From the NCBI GenBank assembly GCA_963677225.1, contig OY781923.1, positions 1,364,001-1,428,000 of the forward strand: a stretch of 64,000 nt of DNA, given 5' to 3'. Positions within the stretch are counted from its first letter, which is position 1. Every line of letters starts with the position of its first letter. The position numbers and the translations under genes were made by a program. Of the stretch, positions 42,057-51,054 are shown one piece after another. Below the pieces are notes generated by a model, which was not told where the DNA came from, ran no database searches, and saw nothing but the letters and a program-made list of their open reading frames with translations. The stretch comes from SABI01 sp028532915 (GTDB lineage: Bacteria > Spirochaetota > Spirochaetia > Sphaerochaetales > Sphaerochaetaceae).

Positions 42057-44447
42057 ATGAGAACCGAAACACATCTGAATTATGATTGGAAGTATATCGA
42101 AGACGACGATGATCGTTATAGTCTTCCGTCTTTCGACGACAGCTTATGGGAGAATGTGGATCTGCCTCATACGATGCGTCTTCTTCCGTTTCATTATGTG
42201 AACGATGATGATACATGCCTTACCGGATGGTACCGGAAACACATACCATCCTCGATGATAGAGGAAGACAGGATGAACATCCTCCGCTTCGAGGGTGTCG
42301 CGATGCGCGGTGAAGTCTACCTCAACGGTAAAAAAGCCTGTGTTCATGACGGGGGATTCACTCCGTTTACCGTCGAAATACCAGAGCAGCTTCGTTCAGA
42401 GGGCGATTTTTTCGTTGTAGCCGTACGATGTGATTCCCGCCAACAGCTTCCGATCGCTCCGTACGGACATGTGATCGACTATCTGATCCCGGGAGGAATG
42501 TACCGGGAAGTATCGTTTCTGTCACTGAGTCGTCCGCATATAGACGATGTATTCACCTATTCGAAGAGTGCTGACCGCCCCGGCTTCCGAAAGGTTCATT
42601 CCCACATATCGCTACAGAATGTGAAAGGTCCGTCTTTTTCTGTAGAGCAGTCGATCATCGATGAGGAAGGAACTGTCGTATACACCGGTCAATTCACTGC
42701 GGAAAATGAAAAGACGGTATGCACCTACTTCGCGGGTGAAGTAAAGATGTGGGATTGCGACAATCCGGTATTGTACATAGTCAGGACGCGATTGCTGAAA
42801 AGAGGTGTCGAGATAGACAGGTATGAACATGATATGGGCTTCAGAGATGCCTTTTTCACACCCGAAGGTTTCTTTCTCAACGGAAAGAAGATCGTTCTGA
42901 AGGGGTTGAACAGACATCAGCTCTATCCGTACGCGGGATTTGCCATGCCGGCGAGTCAGCAGAGAAAAGATGCTGAATTTCTGAAGAATACTCTTCATGT
43001 CAATATCGTCAGAACTTCACACTACCCCCAAAGTCCCCATTTTCTGAAACGCTGCGATCAGCTGGGACTTCTGGTGTTCACCGAACTTCCCGGCTGGCAG
43101 CACATAAGTGATGACAGACAGTGGCGTGAAAATCTTAACCTGCAGCTCAAAGAGATGATCATCCAGGACAGAAACCATCCGTCGGTGATCCTTTGGGGTG
43201 TGAGAGTCAATGAATCGAAAGACTGTGACGAGCTGTATCTGAAGACGAATGAGACAGCGAGATTCTTTGATGAATCGCGGCAGACCGGCGGTGTGAGGAA
43301 CTTTGCCGGTTCCCGTCTGCTTGAGGATGTATATACCTACAACGATTTTTCCCAGCCCGGACTGAAGAAAGCCAGACGCGTCACCGGGAGGAAGAACTGT
43401 GCATATCTGGTGACCGAGCATACAGGACATATGTATCCTGTCCGTTTCGAGGAAAATGGATTCAAACACAATATTCTTGCTCTTTATCATGCGAAGAAGC
43501 TGCAGGCTCTGTATGACTCGAAACATATCAGCGGAGCGATCGGCTGGTGCATGAGCGATTACTATACTCACCGTCAATTCGGAGCGGGAGATTCTGTCTG
43601 TCATCACGGAGTAAGCGATCAGTTCAGGCTGCTCAAAACTGCCGGATATCTTTACAGTTCGCAGGGAGACAGACCTTTTGTCATGCATCTCGCAGATGAT
43701 CTGGCGATAGGGAACTATCCTGCCCATGCTCTCAGGGCGCTCCATATTTATACCAACTGTGATTCGGTGAGACTCTTCTGCAATGAAAGGTTCGTAGGTC
43801 ATTACTTCCCTGAGTACAGGAAATTCCCATCTCTGGTGCATCCTCCTGTCATTATTTCAGACACGGTAGGAGCTCTGGTCAGTGAAGAGAACGGGTTTTC
43901 CGAAAGAGAGAAGAGGATCATCAGAAAGATTCTCGTTTCGATGCAGCATCACTCACTGGAACCAACACTGTCAGATAAGCTTCTGTTCTTTTATCTGATG
44001 AAAAAAAGAAATCTTACCTATGAAGATGCGGTATCTCTTGTTGAAAAATACCTGCTTCACTGGGATGACAATACGCTCATCTGGCGGTTCGAGGGGATAT
44101 ACAAAGGAGAGGTTGTGAAAACCGTGGTTCTCGAACCCTACAGAGAGGGGTCTTTGAGAATAACGACCGAATCGGATGCTCTGGAAGAAAAGGAGACCTA
44201 TGATGTGAAAAGGATCGTTGTTTCACATGTGGACCAGAACGGACAGATACTGCGTTTGTCCAACGAGCCGGTCTCGATAGAAATCTCCCCTGAAATATCC
44301 CTCATCGGAGATGATATGATCTCTTTGAGAGGTGGGCAGGGAGCCTTCTATGTGCGAAGCAACCGCAAAGAAGGTCTGGCTCGCATAACAGTCAGAGGGA
44401 GAGACGGATTATGCGCATCGACTGTCATAACGGTCCTCGTTTCTTGA
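42057..44447 (+). CDS. Glycoside hydrolase family 2 protein (beta-galactosidase-like)
   Basis: A 796-residue GH2 enzyme without signal peptide, so probably cytoplasmic. Order: sugar-binding jelly roll (1-180; LPHTMRLLPF, FEGVAMRGEVYLNG), Ig-like domain (180-280), then the barrel starting KKIVLKGLNRHQLYPY. The acid/base is E386 in WGVRVNES and the likely nucleophile E454 in VTEHTG. Residues of about 615-680 form a Lys/Glu-rich helical insertion (SEREKRIIRKILVSMQHH) not expected in compact GH2 enzymes. GGGGGA precedes the start. Specificity could be beta-galactoside, glucuronide or mannoside; no transporter is adjacent. Confidence 0.87.
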   Translation: MRTETHLNYDWKYIEDDDDRYSLPSFDDSLWENVDLPHTMRLLPFHYVNDDDTCLTGWYRKHIPSSMIEEDRMNILRFEGVAMRGEVYLNGKKACVHDGGFTPFTVEIPEQLRSEGDFFVVAVRCDSRQQLPIAPYGHVIDYLIPGGMYREVSFLSLSRPHIDDVFTYSKSADRPGFRKVHSHISLQNVKGPSFSVEQSIIDEEGTVVYTGQFTAENEKTVCTYFAGEVKMWDCDNPVLYIVRTRLLKRGVEIDRYEHDMGFRDAFFTPEGFFLNGKKIVLKGLNRHQLYPYAGFAMPASQQRKDAEFLKNTLHVNIVRTSHYPQSPHFLKRCDQLGLLVFTELPGWQHISDDRQWRENLNLQLKEMIIQDRNHPSVILWGVRVNESKDCDELYLKTNETARFFDESRQTGGVRNFAGSRLLEDVYTYNDFSQPGLKKARRVTGRKNCAYLVTEHTGHMYPVRFEENGFKHNILALYHAKKLQALYDSKHISGAIGWCMSDYYTHRQFGAGDSVCHHGVSDQFRLLKTAGYLYSSQGDRPFVMHLADDLAIGNYPAHALRALHIYTNCDSVRLFCNERFVGHYFPEYRKFPSLVHPPVIISDTVGALVSEENGFSEREKRIIRKILVSMQHHSLEPTLSDKLLFFYLMKKRNLTYEDAVSLVEKYLLHWDDNTLIWRFEGIYKGEVVKTVVLEPYREGSLRITTESDALEEKETYDVKRIVVSHVDQNGQILRLSNEPVSIEISPEISLIGDDMISLRGGQGAFYVRSNRKEGLARITVRGRDGLCASTVITVLVS

Positions 44448-44480
44448 CCAAACCTCTTGAGCAATTGTACAGTGAAGAAC

Positions 44481-44993
44481 ATGGAAGCTGAAAAAGAAGT
44501 ATGGGCTGAGCCCAGGTTGTTCATAGATGCCGATTCATGTCCGAAACCTCTGAGAGCGATTATATTGAAATCAGTCGTGAAGAGGAATATCAGAACAGTG
44601 TTCGTCGCAGACAGGTCGCTGCCTGATGTCGTACAGGTCGAAAAAAGCAGTCCCCTGGCCACGATGGTAGTGGTGGAAAAAGGGGAGGACAGCGCGGATG
44701 ATATGCTGGTAACACTCGCTGAAGGGAACGAGGGTGCTCTGGCTGTGACCAGAGACGTCATTCTCGCAGACCGTCTGGCATCTCTGGGTCTGACCGTTCT
44801 GGATGACCGCGGCGGTGTCTATACGAAAGAGAATGTCAAAGAGAGACTTTCGGTAAGAAACATGATGAGTTCTCTTAGAGACTGCAATATCTACGTGGAA
44901 AAGACCAAGCCGATGAGTGCGAAAGAAATCCAGCTGTTTGCGAACGCATTCGACAGAGAACTCACCAGAGTTCTGCAGCGAAAGACGGTCTGA
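44481..44993 (+). CDS. DUF188 / YaiI-YqxD family protein
   Basis: A 170-residue cytoplasmic protein of the UPF0178 family with a PIN/NYN-like fold. RLFIDADSCPKPLRAIIL near the N-terminus and GEDSADDMLVTLAEGNEGAL with AVTRDVILADRL hold the conserved acidic residues; GGVYTKENVKERLSVR is another family block. The family's function is unknown; the acidic cluster suggests a nuclease-like metal site. The ATG at 44481 is used; the frame also opens at TTG 44457, with no ribosome-binding site there. Confidence 0.85.
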   Translation: MEAEKEVWAEPRLFIDADSCPKPLRAIILKSVVKRNIRTVFVADRSLPDVVQVEKSSPLATMVVVEKGEDSADDMLVTLAEGNEGALAVTRDVILADRLASLGLTVLDDRGGVYTKENVKERLSVRNMMSSLRDCNIYVEKTKPMSAKEIQLFANAFDRELTRVLQRKTV

Positions 44994-45010
44994 AGCAGAA
45001 TCAAAAGACC

Positions 45011-45574
45011 GTGGGTATCTTCTATGTGGAAAATGCAACGGTATTAGTCACAGGAAAAGATCGGCACCTTCTCGAGACCTTCAGATACTGGGTTCTCTCG
45101 CAGTTCCCAAACATCGGCGATGTGATCATTTCTGATCTCTTTGATCGAATAAAGATCGGGGAATTCTCGCTTGTGATCCACCTTGTGTTCACTGAACAGC
45201 AGCTTTTTTCGATAGGCCGCAGTTTCCACTATCGTCATCTGATCGTATATCATGACTCACTATTCGAACTGTTCAGAACGGTTCAGGCTGTCTGCTCCCC
45301 CTTGAGCAGTTGCATGAACGTGCTCGATTCTCTCCTGAATGAAAGACCTCTAGTGGAAGATGCCAAACCTGCCGCATCTTTCACCAGAAGGGAACAGGAG
45401 GTGCTGGAACTGTTTACAAGAGGAATGAGTGTGAAAGAAGTCGCTTATGCTCTCAATATCTCACCGTACACTGTCGCATCTCATCAGCGAAATCTCTATC
45501 TTAAAACGAATTCACATACTCTGCAGCAGCTGATATTGTTCACACTGCTGCATCGCAGGAATAAGGACTCTTAG
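45011..45574 (+). CDS. LuxR-type HTH regulator with degenerate receiver-like N-domain
   Basis: A 187-residue protein. The C-terminal third is a clear LuxR/GerE DNA-binding domain: FTRREQEVLELFTRGMSVKE, then VAYALNISPYTVASHQRN. The N-terminal 120 residues alternate strand and helix like a receiver (VLVTGKDRHLLETFRYWVL), but the segment where the phosphoacceptor Asp belongs reads FSLVIHLVF with no Asp. The start is uncertain: GTG at 45011 or GTG at 45026, neither with a strong ribosome-binding site. No sensor kinase gene is nearby. It ends with a 4-base convergent overlap with asnS. Confidence 0.72.
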   Translation: MGIFYVENATVLVTGKDRHLLETFRYWVLSQFPNIGDVIISDLFDRIKIGEFSLVIHLVFTEQQLFSIGRSFHYRHLIVYHDSLFELFRTVQAVCSPLSSCMNVLDSLLNERPLVEDAKPAASFTRREQEVLELFTRGMSVKEVAYALNISPYTVASHQRNLYLKTNSHTLQQLILFTLLHRRNKDS

Positions 45575-46959
45575 AATTCAGCCTGTTTAGCTGCCCTCGG
45601 ATAGGGGATCACATCTCTGATGTTCTGCATCCCGGTGATGTACTGGATCGCTCTGTCGAAACCGAGGCCGAAGCCGGCATGTTTGACGGAACCGAAACGT
45701 CTGAGATCTAGATACCACCAGTAATCTTCGGGGTTGAGAGACAGATCAACCATTCTCTTTTCGAGAACATCAAGTCTGCTTTCTCTTTCGCTTCCACCGA
45801 TGATCTCTCCGAGACGGGGAACAAGCACATCCATAGCTCTGACCGTCTTCTCGTCGTCGTTCATCTTCATATAGAACGCTTTTATCTCCTTCGGATAATC
45901 AGTGACGATGACAGGTCCCTTGCAGACCTGTTCGGTAAGGTAGCGTTCATGTTCCGTCTGAAGATCTACGCCCCAGGAGACGGGGAAGTCGAACTTGCCG
46001 TTGTTTGCGGACAGTTCTTTTATCGCATCAGTGTAGGTCATGTGAGTGAAAGGTGTCTCTACTACCTGCTGCAGAACATCGGCTATACCCTTTTCAATGA
46101 AACGGGAGAAGAACTGCATATCTGAGGGGCAGTTGGTCAGCACCTGATTGAACACATATTTGAGGAACTCTTCTGCGATATCCATATCGCCTTCGAGATC
46201 GCAGAAGGCCATCTCTGGTTCGATCATCCAGAATTCACTCAGGTGTCTTTTCGTGTTGGAATTCTCCGCTCTGAAGGTGGGGCCGAATGTGTAGATATTC
46301 TTCAGCGCCATTGCATAGGTTTCACCTTCGAGTTGTCCGCTGACTGTGAGGGATGCCTTCTTGCCGAAAAAATCCTGCTGGTAATCGATTTGACCATCAC
46401 TGCTTTTAGGGAGATTGAGCATATCGAGGGTAGTGACCTGGAACATCTGGCCTGCACCCTCTGCATCACTGGTACTGATGATCGGGGTATGTACGTAGTA
46501 GAATCCTTTATCATGGAAATAGGAGTGTACGGCGTAGGATACTTCGCTTCTTATGCGGGCAACGGCTCCGATAGTATTTGTTCTCGCCCTCAGGTGAGCG
46601 ATCTCTCTCAGATATTCGAGGGTATGTCTTTTTTTCTGAAGAGGGTAGGAATCGACCGGAGATGATCCGTGTACCGTTATCGCATCACATGATAGTTCTA
46701 CAGCCTGATTGCCTCCCGGGCTCTGAACAAGAATGCCCTCAGCACTGACTGCAGATCCGGTGGTGACATCCTCGAGGGTTTTTGCAGAAGCAAAAGAGGT
46801 CAGATCTATAACAGCCTGCAGGGAGGCCAGAGAAGATCCGTCATTGATTTCCAGGAAACAGACAGTCTTACTCATTCTCTTCGTTCTGATCCATCCTTCG
46901 ACGACCAGTCGTTCATCACTCGGTTTCTGCTTTAAAATATGAGATATACGATGTTTCAT
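45571..46959 (-). CDS. asnS: Asparaginyl-tRNA synthetase
   Basis: A 462-residue class IIb synthetase. The OB-fold anticodon domain occupies about 1-115 (VVEGWIRTKRMSKTVCFLEI). Motif 2 lies in YTFGPTFRAENSNTKRHLSE followed by FWMIEPEMAF. Motif 3 is GFGLGFDRAIQYITG near the C-terminus, and the end NIRDVIPYPRAAKQAEF is typical of AsnRS rather than AspRS. GAAGGAG precedes the start. A palindrome overlaps the promoter -35. Confidence 0.96.
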   Translation of the reverse strand: MKHRISHILKQKPSDERLVVEGWIRTKRMSKTVCFLEINDGSSLASLQAVIDLTSFASAKTLEDVTTGSAVSAEGILVQSPGGNQAVELSCDAITVHGSSPVDSYPLQKKRHTLEYLREIAHLRARTNTIGAVARIRSEVSYAVHSYFHDKGFYYVHTPIISTSDAEGAGQMFQVTTLDMLNLPKSSDGQIDYQQDFFGKKASLTVSGQLEGETYAMALKNIYTFGPTFRAENSNTKRHLSEFWMIEPEMAFCDLEGDMDIAEEFLKYVFNQVLTNCPSDMQFFSRFIEKGIADVLQQVVETPFTHMTYTDAIKELSANNGKFDFPVSWGVDLQTEHERYLTEQVCKGPVIVTDYPKEIKAFYMKMNDDEKTVRAMDVLVPRLGEIIGGSERESRLDVLEKRMVDLSLNPEDYWWYLDLRRFGSVKHAGFGLGFDRAIQYITGMQNIRDVIPYPRAAKQAEF

Positions 46960-46982
46960 GAAAAGACTCCTTCGATTGCAAA

Positions 46983-47012
46983 ACTATTTCATGGTTTGAC
47001 ACATTTTGTCAA
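46983..47012 (-). promoter_or_regulatory. asnS promoter
   Basis: Minus-strand TTGACA (47012-47007, perfect consensus) and AATAGT (46988-46983) with an 18-bp spacer, 24 bases before the start codon. Confidence 0.55.
46996..47012. promoter_or_regulatory. 17-bp palindrome over the asnS -35 box
   Basis: TTGACA (46996-47001), CATTT and TGTCAA (47007-47012) form a perfect inverted repeat with 6-bp arms. One arm is the -35 box of asnS, so a bound dimeric repressor would block the promoter. No regulator is identified. Confidence 0.45.
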
Positions 47013-47053
47013 CTCTTGACCCTTTAATTCATGAATGCTGTAGCTGTAACCGG

Positions 47054-47083
47054 TTTACTCGAATGTCCCATTATGAGTATATT
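47054..47083 (+). promoter_or_regulatory. Possible promoter for the ArsC-like/walJ operon
   Basis: TTTACT (47054-47059) and TATATT (47078-47083) with an 18-bp spacer, 17 bases before the start codon at 47101. Confidence 0.4.
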
Positions 47084-47100
47084 AGTAGAGAGGGGATGCC

Positions 47101-47439
47101 ATGCTGCAGATAATTGGAACAAAGAAAAACATACTGACTAAGAAAGCTCTGCGTTACTGCACGGAACGTTCTATTGAACACCAGTTCGTAGACCTGCATC
47201 AAAGAGATCTCTCTGAAGGAGAGTGGGCCAAAATATTCGCCCGGATCGACTGTACTGATCTGATCGACACAGATAGTGCTCTCTACAAGAAAGCCGGATA
47301 CGCCTATCGGGAATTCGATCCCCGGGAGGAACTGGTCGAACATCCCCAGCTTCTTTCGCTCCCTCTGCTGAAACAGAAAGACAGGGTCTATCTGGTAAAA
47401 ACCGTCAAGGACCTCGATCTTATCGGGGATCTCGTATGA
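47101..47439 (+). CDS. ArsC/Spx-fold protein lacking the redox cysteine
   Basis: A 112-residue thioredoxin-fold protein of the ArsC family. MLQIIGTKKNILTKKALRYC aligns with the family start, but the catalytic Cys (usually N-C-x-x-C or N-x-x-C before the KA helix) is replaced: GTKKNILTKKAL. The later block FDPREELVEHPQLLSLPLL fits the ArsC pattern (LL..P.LL.RPI). With no active-site Cys it is unlikely to be an arsenate reductase and may act as a binding or regulatory protein. GAGGGG precedes the start. It overlaps walJ by 4 bases. Confidence 0.75.
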   Translation: MLQIIGTKKNILTKKALRYCTERSIEHQFVDLHQRDLSEGEWAKIFARIDCTDLIDTDSALYKKAGYAYREFDPREELVEHPQLLSLPLLKQKDRVYLVKTVKDLDLIGDLV

Positions 47440-48227
47440 TCCGCTATGCCGTATTGGGAAGCGGGTCATCCGGTAATTCCTATATCATCAGTTATAACGG
47501 CTGTTCGATACTCTTCGATGCCGGATTCTCTCTTAAACAGTTACGGGAAAGGACACAGCGGTCAGGAATCGATTTTTCCACCGTTCAGGCTCTGTTCATT
47601 ACACATCTTCATCCGGATCATGCACGGGGAGCTGGTGTCTTCGCCCGAAAGACTAATGTTCCCGTCTTCTTTCACGACAGTATCGATGATCAGTACAGCC
47701 AGTTCGCAGCATTGAAGATCCCCTCTGATTCACACAGTCATTTTTCCCCTGATACTGCGGTGATTATCAAAGATTTTTCGGTTACAGGCTTTTATACAAG
47801 TCACGACAGCCCCCACTGCGTCGGGTTTTTCATAGAGGTGAAGGGACGGGCATTCCTGCTACTTACCGATACGGGTGTTCTACTTCCCCACATGTATAAT
47901 TATGGTGAACGAAGTGATGTCCTCTTCCTTGAGGCGAACTATGACAGTTCCATGCTTGAGAGAGGACCGTATCCCTATCCTTTGAAAAGGAGGATCTCCG
48001 GTGAATTCGGCCATCTTTCGAACAGTGATGCTATTGGTTTTCTCAACACGATCAGCACACCAAAAGATCAGCATGTCTATTTCTGCCATCTGTCCAAAAC
48101 CAACAATGATGAGAATATTCTGCTCAGATCCTGTGAGAACGGCTTGACATGGAAAGGTGCCCGGACAATCTGCACCAACGGGGAGATGTATAGTTCTACA
48201 ATATCAATCGAGGGTAATAGACTATGA
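47436..48227 (+). CDS. walJ: WalJ/YycJ-like metallo-beta-lactamase fold hydrolase
   Basis: A 263-residue MBL-fold protein. Metal ligands lie in ITHLHPDHARG (HxHxDH), TSHDSPHCVGF, LLTDTG and FCHLSKTNND. GSGSSGNSYII at the start and EANYDSSMLERGPYP with GEFGHLSNSDA are marks of the WalJ/YycJ subfamily, a predicted nuclease linked to cell-wall and DNA-replication coordination in Firmicutes. The start overlaps the ArsC-like stop as ATGA, and the end overlaps the next gene as ATGA. Confidence 0.88.
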   Translation: MIRYAVLGSGSSGNSYIISYNGCSILFDAGFSLKQLRERTQRSGIDFSTVQALFITHLHPDHARGAGVFARKTNVPVFFHDSIDDQYSQFAALKIPSDSHSHFSPDTAVIIKDFSVTGFYTSHDSPHCVGFFIEVKGRAFLLLTDTGVLLPHMYNYGERSDVLFLEANYDSSMLERGPYPYPLKRRISGEFGHLSNSDAIGFLNTISTPKDQHVYFCHLSKTNNDENILLRSCENGLTWKGARTICTNGEMYSSTISIEGNRL

Positions 48228-49966
48228 AACATGAATTGGAAACATTCACAATCAGACATATATTGGAGCGGTCCGCTGAACGTCATTCTAAACGTCTTGC
48301 GTTATCGCTTATCGGAAATGAAAAGGAACGCTATACCTACAAGGAATTGAAAGAGAGTGTCGACAGTATTGCAACATATCTGATCAGACACGGTGTGAAA
48401 AAGGGTGACAAGATAGCGATTCTTTCGGAAAGCCAGCCGAAATGGGGCGTCGCTTATCTTTCTATCATCTCGGCGGGAGCTATCGCAGTTCCAATCCTTC
48501 CAGATTTCTCTGCGAAGGAGATCGAGACCATCCTGAATCATTCCGAGGTCGCATCTCTATTCGTTTCCTCGAAACTGATCGAGAAGATCGGTAAGACCTC
48601 GATAGAATCTTTCGATCTTCTGATGAGGATTGATGACCTGTTTCATATCCCGGCTGTCACTCGGGAGATTCTCACCAGTAAAGGGGAATTTTTGGATGCT
48701 CCGGGAAGGGCCATGGAACGGACCAGGGTTCAGGCGAAGGCTCTCGGGAAGATCGAAAGCAAAGAAGGTGACATCGTGTCCATCATCTATACCAGCGGTA
48801 CGACAGGGAGTTCGAAAGGTGTTGTGCTGACCAACAGAAATCTGTCGAGTAATGCATCCGCATCGGTTTCTCAGTTCTTCAAGATAAAGACAGGGATGAG
48901 ATTCCTTTCGATCCTGCCGCTTTCGCATTCGTATGAATTCACGATCGGATTTCTACTTCCTCTGGTCACAGGTTGTGAGATCCATTATCTGGGAAAACCG
49001 CCTGCTGCGAGCCTGCTGCTGCCGGCTTTGAAGCGTATCCGACCTCATGTGATGCTTTCGGTGCCACTTCTGATAGAGAAAATATATCGTTCTTCGGTGG
49101 TTCCTCAGATAGAAGGAAACAAGAATCTGAAGAGATGGTACAATATCTCTTTTATGAGAAAAGAGATAAATAGGATAATCGGGAGGAAGCTCAAAATCAC
49201 CTTCGGAAGCAGACTCAGATTTTTCGGAATCGGAGGAGCCGCACTCGATTCACAGGTGGAGAAGTTTCTGAAAGAAGCGAGATTTCCCTATTCCATCGGA
49301 TACGGACTGACTGAGACTTCACCTCTGCTTGCAGGTTCCGGCCCGAGGCAGACCAAGATAGGTACTGTCGGGTATGCACTCAAAGGAGTCTCGCTCAAGA
49401 TAGACAATCCCGACCCGAAGACAAAGGTGGGAGAGATCGTGGCCAAAGGGCCGAATGTCATGGAAGGTTATTACAAGGCCGATGAGCTTACGAAGGAATC
49501 CTTCACGGAAGACGGGTATTTCAAAACGGGTGATCTGGGTATAATCGTGAGAAACCGTCTCAGCATCAAAGGACGCAGCAAGACGATGATTCTCGGTCCG
49601 GGAGGAGAGAACATCTATCCCGAGATCATCGAAGCACTGATCAATAATCGTCCCTACGTCCAGGAATCTCTGGTCATCGAGAGCGAGGCGGGATTAGGGG
49701 CTCTGATCAAGATCGATCTGGAGCTGATGGCGGAAAATCTGAAGAAATCGGTGGAAGAAGTCAGAGAAGAGGCCTCACATTATGTGAACAAGGTGAAAGA
49801 AGAGGTGAACAAGGAACTCAGTTCCTTCAGCCGAATCAGGGAGACGAAACTTCACAACGAACCGTTCCAAAGGACACCGACATTGAAGATCAAACGATAT
49901 CTCTATACTCTGACCCACCGGAAAGAGCATCATGATGAAAAAGAACATAAAGATTCACAGGAGTAG
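48224..49966 (+). CDS. Second long-chain acyl-CoA synthetase-like AMP-binding protein
   Basis: A 580-residue ANL ligase with motifs IIYTSGTTGSSKGVVLTNRN (A3), YSIGYGLTETSPLLAG (A5) and GYFKTGDLGI with RGRSK-type KGRSKTMILGPGGENIYP. The C-terminal Lys motif is TLKIKRYLYTL. Residues at the extreme end are Lys/Glu/His-rich. It is clearly related to the protein at 37023-38774 (similar helical insertion and motif order) yet divergent, so the two probably take different acids. It is coupled to walJ by a 4-base overlap. Confidence 0.9.
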   Translation: MKHELETFTIRHILERSAERHSKRLALSLIGNEKERYTYKELKESVDSIATYLIRHGVKKGDKIAILSESQPKWGVAYLSIISAGAIAVPILPDFSAKEIETILNHSEVASLFVSSKLIEKIGKTSIESFDLLMRIDDLFHIPAVTREILTSKGEFLDAPGRAMERTRVQAKALGKIESKEGDIVSIIYTSGTTGSSKGVVLTNRNLSSNASASVSQFFKIKTGMRFLSILPLSHSYEFTIGFLLPLVTGCEIHYLGKPPAASLLLPALKRIRPHVMLSVPLLIEKIYRSSVVPQIEGNKNLKRWYNISFMRKEINRIIGRKLKITFGSRLRFFGIGGAALDSQVEKFLKEARFPYSIGYGLTETSPLLAGSGPRQTKIGTVGYALKGVSLKIDNPDPKTKVGEIVAKGPNVMEGYYKADELTKESFTEDGYFKTGDLGIIVRNRLSIKGRSKTMILGPGGENIYPEIIEALINNRPYVQESLVIESEAGLGALIKIDLELMAENLKKSVEEVREEASHYVNKVKEEVNKELSSFSRIRETKLHNEPFQRTPTLKIKRYLYTLTHRKEHHDEKEHKDSQE

Positions 49967-49974
49967 ATAAGACA

Positions 49975-51048
49975 GTGATAGATCCCTCTATAGATATTAG
50001 AATACAGAAAGTTGAACCGTTGATCTCGCCGAAGAAACTCAGTGAGATGCTCCCTATTTCACCGGAACTGACTTCATCGATCATTTCGATGAGACAGAGT
50101 GTGGATAAGGTGATAAGGGGAGAGGATGACCGCCTCCTGGCGATTGTCGGTCCATGTTCGATTCATGATATAGATGCGGCGGTCGAGTATGCAAAGAAGC
50201 TGAAGGAACTGGCCGACTCGATCAAAGATCAGATGGTCGTCGTCATGAGGACCTATTTCGAGAAACCGAGAACGGTCGGAGGCTGGAAAGGTCTTATTAT
50301 CGATCCGAAAATGGATAATTCCTATGATATTACTGAGGGGCTGATACGGGCGAGAAAACTCCTCATCGAGATCACCGGTCTCGGCCTTCCTGTCGGAGCG
50401 GAGATGCTCGATCCGATCGTTCCCCAGTATATCGATGAGACGCTCGCCTGGTGTTCCATCGGTGCAAGAACCACAGAAAGTCAGGTCCACAGGACTCTGG
50501 CAAGCGGTATGTCGGTCGCTGTAGGGTTCAAAAACAGTACTTCAGGAGATATATCAAATGCAATAAATGCTGTAAAGAGTGCCAAACTCAACGGTGCATT
50601 CATCGGTATCGACAAGAACGGCAACAGTGCTATCTACCGGACTACCGGAAATGACTGCGGACATCTGATTCTGCGGGGCGGGGATGACGGACCCAACTAT
50701 TACGAAGAGGAAGTCGAGGATGCCGCAAAGGCGATGACCGCTATGGGTATCGACCCGTCCATCGTCATCGACTGTTCCCATGCGAATTCCAGAAAGGAAT
50801 ATTCGCGTCAGAAAAGAATCCTCCGTTCCGTAATAGATCAGGTTACTCTCGGACAGAAGGCGATCAAGGGCTTCATGATCGAGAGCAATCTCTTTGAGGG
50901 GTGCCAGAAGATAACAGAGGACCGTGGAGATCTGGCATACGGAGTCTCGGTGACAGATCCATGTCTCGGCTGGGATGATACTGAAAAGCTGCTTCTGAGG
51001 GCTGCTCAGACGCTTCGTAATCATATGAATAAAAACAAGGGAGAGTGA
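49975..51048 (+). CDS. aroG: 3-deoxy-7-phosphoheptulonate synthase (class I, AroG/F/H type)
   Basis: A 357-residue first enzyme of the shikimate pathway, condensing PEP and erythrose 4-phosphate. AIVGPCSIHDIDAAVEYAKK, VMRTYFEKPRTVGGWKGLI, SIGARTTESQVHR, and IVIDCSHANSRKEY contain the active-site and metal residues. The first 45 residues are where feedback inhibitors bind in this class. The start is GTG at 49975, eleven bases after AGGAG (49959-49963). Which aromatic amino acid inhibits it cannot be told. Confidence 0.94.
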   Translation: MIDPSIDIRIQKVEPLISPKKLSEMLPISPELTSSIISMRQSVDKVIRGEDDRLLAIVGPCSIHDIDAAVEYAKKLKELADSIKDQMVVVMRTYFEKPRTVGGWKGLIIDPKMDNSYDITEGLIRARKLLIEITGLGLPVGAEMLDPIVPQYIDETLAWCSIGARTTESQVHRTLASGMSVAVGFKNSTSGDISNAINAVKSAKLNGAFIGIDKNGNSAIYRTTGNDCGHLILRGGDDGPNYYEEEVEDAAKAMTAMGIDPSIVIDCSHANSRKEYSRQKRILRSVIDQVTLGQKAIKGFMIESNLFEGCQKITEDRGDLAYGVSVTDPCLGWDDTEKLLLRAAQTLRNHMNKNKGE

Positions 51049-51054
51049 GTATTT

